Below the pieces are notes generated by a model that ran no database searches, had not been told where the DNA came from, and was given only the letters and a program-made list of their open reading frames with translations. From Selaginella moellendorffii (taxonomy: Eukaryota > Streptophyta > Lycopodiopsida > Selaginellales > Selaginellaceae), in NCBI RefSeq assembly GCF_000143415.4, contig NW_003314266.1, positions 2,689,010 to 2,753,009 of the forward strand: a stretch of DNA of 64,000 nt, in the 5' to 3' direction. Position numbers and translations under genes: made by a program. This document shows positions 1 through 8,771 of this stretch, piece by piece (within the stretch, counting starts at the first letter, position 1; each line of letters opens with the position of its first letter).

Positions 1-190
1 CAAAGATATATGTGCTAACGAAACGTATATATCACGAAGAACTTCACGAAACATGGTGAGAATGGAGTCTTTCTCTCTCTCTCTTTCCAGATCTTTCGCG
101 AATCAAAGATACATCACGAAAAACTTCACGAAACATGGTGAGAATGGAGTCTTTCTCTCCACATCTCTCGTGAATCAAAGATATATGTGA
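1..190. repeat. Tandem-like duplication
   Basis: A block containing the phrases caaagata, atcacgaa, acttcacgaaacatggtgag and aatggagtctttctctc occurs at about 1-104 and again at about 104-178, followed by a third start of caaagatatatgtg at 176. A short CT microsatellite sits in the first unit. It lies inside or beside the first intron of the minus-strand oxidase paralogue and may have lengthened that intron compared with the 50-80 bp introns elsewhere. Confidence 0.7.
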
Positions 191-214
191 TAAGATTCTT
201 CGTGTATTATATAC

Positions 215-386
215 CTGCCATTCCTGCACCAACAATTATCACGTCAAACGAGTATTTGGCATCGAGGGCATCCTCAGCAGCGATCTTCCGCGCTGCAGCG
301 ACGCAGCGCGATCGATCCAGAGGGACCGAGGCGAGGAAGAAGAAGAAGACGAAGGAAGACAAGAAAAAGCTCGAGAAGCTCCTCAT
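215..386 (-). CDS. Polyamine oxidase paralogue, first exon only (partial)
   Basis: ATG at 386-384 opens a 57-codon exon with a hydrophobic, Phe-rich signal peptide and ends in the flavin-binding start VIIVGAGMAG, followed by a GT donor at 214-213. The exon end has the same phase (one spare base) and the same motif as exon 1 of the complete polyamine oxidase at 785-2818, so the two are paralogues. The second exon should resemble VMAAKTLSEAG, but nothing like it is seen between 1 and 214. The rest therefore lies beyond the left edge, or the gene is broken by the repeats. TATTTATA on the minus strand at about 426-433 is a plausible TATA box 40-45 bp before the ATG. Confidence 0.6.
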
Positions 387-411
387 GGTGTCTATAGATG
401 ATTGGCTCTAG

Positions 412-784
412 CGGGATAGCCGCTTATAAATACTCCCAGAGATCCTGGAATCTTCTAAGCATCATTAGCAATAAAAGAAATTGCATCCGACATGGAGGGC
501 TCCGCTGGATTGTCATTTTCACATAAATTAAACCCTCTCACTTTTTCTTTTTGGTTTTTCCTATTGGACCATTGTACAAAAAATTGTTTTTATCACTATC
601 GTTTGCCACATCATTCATTCATTTTTTGTTTACATGGCCAGCTCCAAGAATGGAGCTATCAATGAATTCAATGAGCTGAATTGACCGCTAATATTCCATG
701 GAGCTGCTTATCCCACTCTCGCCTGGACAAATCCCGCTCCTAAACAAAAAGAAGACAAAATCTCCTGAAAAGTGCCAAGAAATG
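412..784. other. Spacer between the two oxidase paralogues
   Basis: Apart from the promoter of the partial oxidase at the left end, I see no gene here. It is moderately AT-rich with T-runs and contains the 3' flank of the complete oxidase. Confidence 0.5.
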
Positions 785-2818
785 CTAGATCCTTACCTTG
801 ACAACGCTTGCTTCCGCGCTCTCCATGTTTCGTCTCCTCTTCTCTCCGGTTCTGTGCGCCGGTGCCTTTGGTACTTTGTCCACGCACTTGTTCTTCTTCA
901 TGCAGTCCAGGAGTTTGTTCGCAGCGTCGATCCCTGGAAACCAAACTGAGCTCCAAAACCCGCGAGAACTTTGGCTACTTACCGCTGTAGTAAGCACCGT
1001 GGACGTAGCCATTGTAGTGCTCATGCGTGTGCTCTCCAGCGAAGTAGAGAGTGTGGCTGAGCGGCGCTTGGATCCTCTCAAACTCGAAAGCTTCCACACC
1101 AATGGGCCAGTTGGAGAAGGAGCCGACGAAGAACCTGTTGGACCACCATCTCGGTACCAGGATATCAGTTGGCTTGGGCACCGACGGTCCAAACATCGAC
1201 TTAAGCACTTCGTGGATCTCGGCTATGGTTTCATTGTTGGGTTGTTGCTCAATGCGGCGGGATTCGTAGTCCGTGACGGTGACGAACATGACATTTGCCC
1301 CTGGGTACTCGTTCTCCAAATGCTGAAAGCTTCCAGCTTAAAACACGATGGTGTGAAGAGTTTGAAGTGTCCTTACTTGCCATATTGGATAGTACCCGCG
1401 TCTCTCGTCGGCATAGAGGAAGAACTCGGTCAGTGGTCCGTTTGAAGGCCAGAACTTGTAGGGGAACTTGAGAAAGATCTTGGTGTAAACAGCCATGTCA
1501 AACTCGCTCAAAGCTTCACGTTTCCAGTCCTGCAGAGGGGATTGCACTGCCATTTAGCGGAGGATGCATCTACTTCGAATGAACTGACCGGTAAACCAGG
1601 GTTGAACTTGATAAGGTCGCTCTGAAGAACTCCCAGACTGACCGTCACGATGATGTACTTTGAGTTGTAGACTTTGCCGTCTTCAGTGGTTGCAGTCACT
1701 CCTGTTTTAGAGTACTTGATTTGGCGGACAACCTGCGAAGTTCGAAGAGTAGGATTGATCACTTTCATGTCAAGCCGTGGTACCTTGTTAAGCTGAAGCC
1801 TGGGATCGGTAATTTTGCCGTTCTTGTTGGCAAGGAACTCCTCGGCTAGTTTCTGAACGAGGTACGAGTAACCACGCTGGTCAGCAACAAGGTAATTGTC
1901 GTCGCCAAAATTATGAAACGTAGGATTAGGCTGTGTGTTTTTCAAGCTCGTGACACTTGGTGGCTCTGGAATGTTCAAAGGAGAGAAACATGGTCAAGAA
2001 ATCAAGAAAATAAGTAAGGTAGATACCTGCAAATTCGTAGTCGTAGTTGTAATAGTCGAGAACCATCTCGACAGGAGTCTTTGGAAAACTGTAGCCAGCA
2101 CAGATTAAGATGAGCAAGCACATTGAAAGATCGAGCGCTTACACTCCGTGAAGTTTCTGTGCGGACAAAACAGACATATCCGGGGCATTGCTTTCGCTCT
2201 TGCTCAGCCCGAGCTCATCAACGAAATCGCTAGAATCGTCGGACTTGCTCATGAGATTTTCTCCCAGCTTGTTTTGAAGATGTCCACTGCCCACAATTTA
2301 ATGCCTTTCAGATTATCGTTTGAAGCGCAGCAAACAGAGAGAAACTTACTTCTGAGTGTAGATGTTGTGACTGAGATTGTCAAAGTTAGAGTAGAACGTC
2401 CGGAGCTTGTACTGGTTTGCAAGCTTCCAGATGGGATTCGTGGTGGTCTTGTTCACTCCTTCCACCCAGTTTGCTCCCAGCTCGATCCGCTTCCCTGCAA
2501 AGTCCGCCTCCCGCATTCGCCCCCCGATGACCTCCGTCGCCTCGAGAATAACAAAATCCTTCACTCCAGCTTCGGACAGTGTCTTCGCAGCCATAACACC
2601 TGAGAACACCACGAGCAGATCTCAGTCAGTTTCGACGAGATGGACTTCCGAGTTTGTCACTAACCTGCCATGCCGGCCCCAACAATAATAACCGATGACG
2701 GCGATGGCTTTGGATCAGTAGCAAGCCTTCGAGCAGCAGCAGCAGCAGCAACGGCAGCATCGAGTAGCAGTGCTAGCAACGCGACGAGAAGAAATGTAGA
2801 TAGCAAAGAACGAGCCAT
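785..2818 (-). CDS. PAO: Secreted FAD-dependent polyamine oxidase
   Basis: Nine exons (minus): 2818-2665, 2599-2350, 2286-2143, 2088-2027, 1965-1784, 1732-1589, 1529-1377, 1322-983, 933-785. Together they make 1578 nt, an intact frame of 525 codons plus stop, close to the maize apoplastic enzyme in length and sequence. The N terminus is an Ala/Leu-rich signal peptide, followed by the dinucleotide-binding motif VIIVGAGMAG and GGRM. Downstream are ELGANWVEGVN, FDYLA-like, SLGVLQSDLI, the substrate-side PRWWS and the FAD-proximal AGEHTHEHYNGYVHGAY. The family oxidises spermidine and spermine in the cell wall, releasing H2O2 used in wall cross-linking and stress signalling. The 51-bp intron 1783-1733 is in frame and free of stops, so its retention would add 17 residues after LQLNK. 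The extracellular location is inferred from the signal peptide. Confidence 0.92.
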
Positions 2819-3277
2819 GGCCACTGCTGCCTCTCCGCTGCTTGCCGCTGCAAGCTGCACAGAAAACTAAATTACAGATTGTCTGAATGAAGAAGCAACA
2901 TCCTTGCATATTGATAGGATCGTTGTACAGAAACTGTACGAATAAACCATTTTCGTCGCGGACAGAGATCGTGCAGCGCGTGGTATCGGCCAGCTGTACG
3001 GCTGATCGGAAAGGTTTAGAAAAAGCAACGTCATAATCAAGCAAGAGCGCTGGTCTGTCTGTCTTTGCCAAATGTTTTTTCTTTTCTTGCTATACAGTCT
3101 GCAAAACCATGTCGCCACTCGGGTTAAGAGCACAAGCGACGAGACGATACCGTGGCGCTAAAGTTATACTCAAAACTAGTCGACGAGAGTGAGAAGATAT
3201 CGCAAAAAAATTCTTCTATACTTCAAGCTGCAAGCGCCGGAGAGAGGAGTTAGTGGCATTCGGTCATAGGCATGAGT
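2819..3277. other. Promoter and spacer
   Basis: This is the upstream region of the polyamine oxidase and the 3' flank of the SCO gene. No clear TATA box precedes the oxidase ATG, and I find no coding exon. Confidence 0.4.
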
Positions 3278-4397
3278 CTAGAGAGCTTGAGTACCCTCCA
3301 TGGCAGCAGCCTTTGTCATCTCCTTAGTGATGGCGTCCACCAGAGCTTTGTCATGGTACTCGGGTCCAAACACCTTGATGCATTCCATCTTGGTGTTCAT
3401 CAGGTAGCTGCCACAAGGCTGGAAAAGATATATCGGCTGCGCGAAGAGAAGTGAATTCGCTTACACGTTAGAGGAGTGCTCGACAAGGTAGTCGGATCTG
3501 TCCTCGTCCGTCTTCCTGAAAAACGCTCGGAACTTCCACAGCACCGGCCTCACATCGCTTGGCTTTCCAGTAAGTCCAACAAAGCCTGGGTGAAACTCTG
3601 CAGAGACAAAGGTTGGAAAGGCTTTTACGTTTGATTGAGCTCAACCTCTGAGGTAGTGCTTAAGTTGGACCGTGTTGTCACGCTCCGGATCAGCCGTGAT
3701 GAAGATCGGCACAATGCTCTTTCCTAAGTGTAATCCAACATCAAGAAAAAAAAATGGAAAAACGAAAGTAACCACGAAAACTCACCTAGTTGATGCACGA
3801 CGCTAGCAATCTTCTCAAGCTGCCGCGGACAATCCTCGGGACAATGCGTGTAGCCAATGTAGATCAAAGACCACTTGCCAAAGAAGTCACTGTTCGACAC
3901 TACTTTGCCAGACTGATCGAGGAGAGAGAACGGGCCACCGACGGTGATCCTCTCAGGCCTCACAGCCGCGGTAGATGTTTTTTTCGCTAAGGAAAAACAG
4001 ACTTAGCATTGACAACAAGAAGAACAAGAAGAAAACAGAAAAACTACCTTCGATCGGTGGCCTCCCGAGGTAGAAATACGCGGCAAATGCGAGGCCCACG
4101 CCGGTCCCCAGAAGAATCATCGATCGAGCAAGCCAGTTCGCAGGCTGGAAGACAGAGAGAAAGAGAAAGAAGAAAGAATGTGTCATGGGATCCATAGAGA
4201 AGGATCACAACCTCTGGATAGGGCACGATCACAGGGCGCTCTCTCTCGATTGAAAACCTCCTCCTGGAAGAGCAATATTTCGCCTAGAGAGCGAGGAATG
4301 CAGAGAAAGGAATGAGATTTTCGCGAACCTCTGGCGATGGCGCAGCGATCCTCTTGGCGAAGGAGGTGTAGTAGCGCCTGGACATGCCCAGCGCCAT
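3278..4397 (-). CDS. SCO1/HCC: SCO-type mitochondrial copper chaperone
   Basis: Seven exons (minus): 4397-4329, 4283-4212, 4144-4048, 3986-3786, 3723-3646, 3597-3465, 3407-3278; 780 nt, 259 residues. The start MALGMSRRYYTSF is Arg/Ser/Tyr-rich with no acids, as in mitochondrial presequences. One hydrophobic segment follows (about residues 50-70), then the thioredoxin-fold SCO domain with GGPFSL, GKWSLIYIGYTHCPEDCP, FITADPERD and YLVEHSSNVYLM. The copper ligands are present: CPEDC (CxxxC) and the His of VEH. SCO proteins load Cu(A) of cytochrome c oxidase subunit II from the inner membrane. The C-terminal part (YLMNTKME, FGPEY) looks closer to plant HCC2, yet HCC2 of Arabidopsis has lost these ligands. 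An aaccctaaa telo-box-like motif lies just upstream of the ATG. Confidence 0.9.
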
Positions 4398-4977
4398 TGC
4401 TCATTCCATACCTAAAACCCTAAAACAATATTATATAAAGCTATAACAATTTCAATTAGTGCATATGTCTCTTCCTTCTCCTTGCCATGGCAGCAGAGCA
4501 GGATCAGAATGCCGGAACTTAAAAGATGCCGTTGGAGCTCATCCTCGCAATCTATCCGGCAATCACGAAGCATCCGGCATTAGAGAGAGTCGCGCTCTTC
4601 CAACCCTGTATTCTTCAGCGAGCAGGATATTCGAATCATTGACATGGAAAGATTCAACAAATATCCTGTTTAGGACTTGTAGATTTTTATACTTCACCTA
4701 CCTCAGTAAACTTGTCGCTCTTTCCTCTCGTGAAAAAAAGTCCCAGCAGCTCAGTGAGTAGAAAGAAAAGTTACTGCTTAGTTACAAATGCAACTATTCT
4801 ATGTTGCCAGGATATAATTCTGGATGGGTTTCACGGACGTTTGAGGACACCGAGTCAAGAAGGCTGTGCATTTGGAGGTCTGCTAGAGGCATCACCCCCT
4901 CCCAGCTGCGACTGTTCACCCTGTGCAATCCATGCGAAAAGTGTGATCTCAATCTCTATGTGCATTCACTGGCAAGA
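4398..4977. repeat. Worn partial copy of the 5.0-5.7 kb segment
   Basis: The block 4470-4530 (ctcttccttctccttgccat, then gagcaggatcagaatgccgg) matches 5020-5100 at most positions. The block 4620-4690 (ggatattcgaatcattgac, caaatatcctgtttaggactt) matches 5590-5670. The segment holding the two candidate exons at 5086-5552 is absent between them. No intact gene is seen. Confidence 0.6.
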
Positions 4978-5082
4978 ATGAAATGCAGCCATACCTGGTC
5001 CACCTTCTTTCTCTTATTTCTCTTCCTTCTCCTTGCCATGGCAGCAATGGGTGGAGAGCAGGATCAGAACGCCGGAACTTGA
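4978..5082 (+). CDS. Candidate small secreted peptide (34 residues)
   Basis: ATG at 4978 opens MKCSHTWSTFFLLFLFLLLA followed by a short polar tail ending in EQDQNAGT and TGA. The layout of a short polar start, an uninterrupted Phe/Leu core and then small residues is that of a signal peptide, leaving about 14 residues after it. In the partial duplicate at about 4463-4522 the hydrophobic stretch and the EQDQNAGT end are kept, and the differences are mild: a 9-bp in-frame indel, AAT/AAC, and stop TAA instead of TGA. That copy lacks an upstream ATG. I do not recognise a family. It could equally be a leader ORF of the gene at 5086. Confidence 0.3.
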   Translation: MKCSHTWSTFFLLFLFLLLAMAAMGGEQDQNAGT

Positions 5083-5085
5083 AAG

Positions 5086-5217
5086 ATGCCGCTAGAGCCC
5101 ATCCGCCCCGCCTGCCCGCCCACAGCTTTCTCTCGGCATCTAGGCCAGGGCGATCGCTGGAGAGCGGCGATTCTTGTTCTACAATCTTTGATCGATCGCG
5201 CGGATCGCCAGGTTTGT

Positions 5218-5248
<31 letters not shown>

Positions 5249-5552
5249 GCGATTTAATCATCGGGAGCGTCTTGATTGCCAGATAGAGAGATTGCGACGG
5301 GCCGGCCGTGCAGTCGTGATCGTTGATAAAAGAGGAATCGAACCACCACAAATCGATCTGGTTATGATGGAGCAAAATTCGAATTTGTACGGCTGGGTCA
5401 CTAGATACATGAATGCATTCCAGTCGGTCGATGAAGGTCACCATCCGGTAAAACGTGGCGGCCCGCAGATGGACACCTCCATTCTCGTGGTTTTGATCTT
5501 TGCTGTGTGTATATCCTCATCGTTCTTGCCGGTCTTTCCTTGTGGGATTTGA
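5086..5552 (+). CDS. Hypothetical two-exon gene
   Basis: Exon 1 is 5086-5211 (starting MPLEPIRPACPPTAF, ending in CAG before GT); exon 2 is 5283-5552. The intron is CT-rich and ends in TTGCCAG. The joined frame is open for 131 residues, with a basic helix-prone middle (LIDRADRQIERLRRAGRAVV) and a hydrophobic C terminus (TSILVVLIFAV). Frame continuity across a plausible intron is the only support; I do not recognise the protein. Its ATG lies 4 bp after the stop of the candidate small peptide. Confidence 0.35.
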
Positions 5553-5939
5553 TCGATATGCACCAGCGCCGATACAACTAGAAAAACCGCGGGATATTTG
5601 AATCGTTGACGGGCGTCTGTGCTGACAGGGCGACGTAAAATGCCACGTAGACGAATATCCGGTTTAAGGCTTGTGGTTATATATGCACTAAATATATCTT
5701 TAATATTTAATCATTTAAACCAGCCCAAACTAGGTCAAAATTTACAAATAAACTTGTCAATCCTTTCACTCAACGATTGTCCTCTTCGACAGCACAAAGA
5801 TTTACTGGTGCACGAGTTGCAGGCTATTTCACCAAACTAAAAGATGTCCAAGAAACCTTTTGATCCTAGGTTGTGAGAAACTCGAAGTACCACATTTAAA
5901 GCTGAGTATGCCAAATTTGCTACCAGTGTGCTGCCGACC
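5553..5939. other. Spacer
   Basis: AT-rich spacer between convergent transcription units. It includes the right-hand match to the 4.6-4.7 kb duplicate. No gene is seen. Confidence 0.5.
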
Positions 5940-7877
5940 TCATGTGCGTAGAGCAGCGCAGCATACTGGCGCTTGATCCTTCATCATCAACTTTGAGCGT
6001 TTTGTTGCTCCTGAAAGCACTGTGAATGTCCCCCTTTAATCTTAACACTGAAGGAGCAGTACCTGAATCGTTCGCTTTCCTCCGTTTTTTCTTGAAAATC
6101 TGAGGCTCGGCATCTTCCAGGCTGCACAACATGTCGTTAGAAAAGCCAACAAAACTGTGATAAAAAAAAGTGAACCTATGGCCACCAGATTCTCGGAAAC
6201 TGTCCGCAGCACTTCTGCACACAACAGAGGGCCTGTAATCGTTGCATTAGCACTGTTATGAACAAAAAGTTGACTTACCTTCGGTGGTGGGCATCCCTCT
6301 TGCTCTTGGAAACCTGCCTCACGCTGCTGGGACCTTCCATGACACTAAAGCACAAATGAGAATGTCAAGGTGGCGATAGGATTGATGATGAATAGAGAGT
6401 ACCTCTGAACCAAAGCCTCATACACCTCCTTTGGAGTTGGCCAGATCTTGTCGATAAGCATATGAGCTTGGCACACCCTTTCCCTGGCCACGGGCTCCCC
6501 CAACAGGATGCTCTTGAGGTCAAAGTCACACAGTCTTGCAAAAACCACGTTCGACTTTGAGCTGAGACAGAAAGCGCAAGATCACCAGATCAAGGAGATG
6601 AGAGATCCAAATGCACTTGCATAGTATACATACCCGAACGAAGTTCCATGAGGAATGATGCGAAACACGCGCAGATCTTTTTCAGAAATGTCCTCTTGAA
6701 ACTCAGGAGGGACTGTGTCCGGATAGTCTTCCGGGATCAGCACTTTGACCCTCCCGGGCCTGGACACAAATATTTAAGCGAATTCACAAAGATAAGAAAG
6801 GAAAACGGGAGACATACGTCGTTGAATGTAGCACTGCCTCGAGGTAAAAGCACCTGAACGACTTGTCTATGGGAGAAGGATTGCGAAGCATGTACCTGTA
6901 CGCAAGGAAAGCAAGACGAAGATGGTAAGGATACAAGCAGAAAACTGGGTTTACCAGAGTAGCTGGCTACTGTCATGGAGCTTTTGTTTCTCAGTTACTG
7001 AAGCCTTTGCTGCTGCTTTGAGTTCAGCATCTGTAACATACACAGAAGATAATGATAAACCAAAGCGCGCCATACTTACAGTTGAAGGAGCAGCCATAGA
7101 AAATATTCGCCTCTGCTTCTAGCAGCATGAGCCGAGCATGCGCGACCGCATCTTCCACTTTCTCCCGGTGTGTTAGAACGTCTGGAAGAAGGCAAGGCAC
7201 AAGCAAGTCCTCGATAAATGGTTCGGACTTGATGCTGCAGAGCAGAAGCTCCAGCTCTTGGTAGCTGAGTTTGCCGTAGCTTGGTGATGGCTGCCGTTCA
7301 ACAAGTTTGACTATATCATACGAGAGGGCCTCGTAAACGGGTTGAGCTCGGTCACCAAACTTTTCACTTGAAAGATCCATCTACATGAACTGGTAAGAGA
7401 CACAAAACAGAAACAAAGGAGGAAGGAGACACTCACCGTTTTGCGCTGAGCAAAGCGATCAGACAGCAAAGCATCACTGACAGCCATCCTTTGAGTCGCA
7501 TCTTCTACAGAAACATGAATCAGTTCAGCTGCACGATAAAACCACCCAAACCTGTTACCTGAGTCCAGGAAACGTCGAGCGAGTTGAGGGCTGCATGGGT
7601 CCTGGAGGATGTGGCGAGCAGTCTGGAAAACCTCGTCGGAGATGAAATCTTGGAAGAGATCCCAGTGCTGGTGGATGTAGAGTAAACCCAGCAAATGGCC
7701 CAAGTCTGGATCCTGAGCCACTGCATCGTACCTCGTGTTGACATATTCCCCCACCAGCCTCTTCTCCTTGGCAAACCTCCTGAGTTTGTCATACTCATTA
7801 CTTACCTTGCTCAATTCCCTGAGACCCTTTCTTGATATCCGAGAACGCCGCTCCGACTCGAACCCCAGGTTTTCCAT
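5940..7877 (-). CDS. Conserved-looking plant protein of unknown function, 10 exons
   Basis: Exons (minus): 7877-7559, 7504-7438, 7380-7080, 7030-6955, 6895-6818, 6759-6634, 6561-6403, 6344-6279, 6232-6063, 6019-5940. Phases agree at every junction and the joined frame is open from MENLGFESERR to CCAALRT. The N-terminal two thirds are acidic/helical; the middle holds VLIPEDYPDTVPPEF and FRIIPHGTSFG; the C terminus carries a basic cluster (FKKKRRKAND) that could be a nuclear signal. No transmembrane segment or signal peptide is seen. I do not recognise the family. The 54-bp intron 7558-7505 is in frame and free of stops. The ATG at 7875-7877 is chosen because the codon two places upstream is GTG. 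Confidence 0.75.
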
Positions 7878-8093
7878 TGCCACCCTAACGCCTCAAGGAG
7901 AGGCCATTTTGTCAGCTTCAAGTACCTTTTTTCCTTTCGATGCGCTCCATTCCAATCGCGCAGCGGCATTTCTTTCCTCCTCGCTATTGCCGTCGCCCTC
8001 TTCTTAGGCTTCCTGCTGGCACAGATGAGGAGGAAGCGCCTGGCTGTTTTCGTGTCTGGCGGCGGATAAAACTTTCGGAGCATTCACAAGCCG
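7878..8093. promoter_or_regulatory. Putative bidirectional promoter, 216 bp
   Basis: The region separates the start codons of the minus-strand gene at 7877 and the small plus-strand gene at 8094. No obvious TATA box is seen on either side. The bidirectional role is inferred from position only. Confidence 0.4.
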
Positions 8094-8394
8094 ATGATGG
8101 ATGGCACTGATCTTGGAGATGTTGTCTCGGACAAGCCAGGTTAGTTCTTCTTGATCTTTTCATGGCTAGAATCCATAGCATTTAGTTCTTCCCATTCATT
8201 TGTGGCATATTTCCCAAGACGGACACGCCGCAAGACGTGGCAGCCTTGTTCTTTAGTTTCGATTGGTTTTTGGATGGGATTTGCTACTCACAGGAGCACG
8301 CACTGATGTGGAAGCTGTGGCTGCTCTCTACAAAGAAAGGATTGAACGTAGTGGCGATGGAGTCCCTTGCATGCGCGAAGAAGAACTAGCTTAA
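8094..8394 (+). CDS. Small two-exon gene, 48 residues, unknown
   Basis: Exon 1 8094-8139 and exon 2 8294-8394 join in phase (CCA G|GA) to give a 48-residue acidic, helix-prone protein starting MMDGTDLGDVVSD and ending MREEELA before TAA. An in-frame TAA at 8067 closes the upstream side, so the start is well bounded. The intron (154 bp) has a GTTAGT donor and a TACTCACAG acceptor. No Cys cluster, signal peptide or membrane segment is seen, and the family is not recognised. Confidence 0.5.
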
Positions 8395-8771
8395 CTGGAG
8401 GTATTTCGATCTTTGTATATGTTATCCAACTATTTTCCATAACAAACGATTTCCTGCCCATCTATTTCGAAATGTGGTAAGTTCCAGAAAATGAAAGAAT
8501 ATTCTTTATATTAGCTCCCGCACGAGAAAACTCCGTCACCTTGAAAGTACATTGTCCTTAGATACGCGTAAGGTTTTTTGGTCAGATCTTTTGTACCTGC
8601 CACGGCCACTTGAGATCCTTCTCGTGCCCGGGATTATAACTAGTGTATTAATGTCTTAATCGATTAATAAATTCATTAAGGCTAATTTGAGAAAATTAAT
8701 TGAAATAGAATACCTTTTTATTCTTATGACACGTTCACATACATGATCTATTTATTTTATGAAGTCATGTG
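8395..8771. other. Spacer upstream of PPR gene
   Basis: AT-rich towards the right end (attaataaattcattaagg, aaattaattgaaat). No gene is seen; it probably holds the PPR promoter. Confidence 0.4.

Noticed and set aside
798-1445. Plus-strand ORF of 215 codons
   Set aside because: It is antisense to exons 7-9 of the polyamine oxidase, whose family motifs are unmistakable; the plus reading has none.
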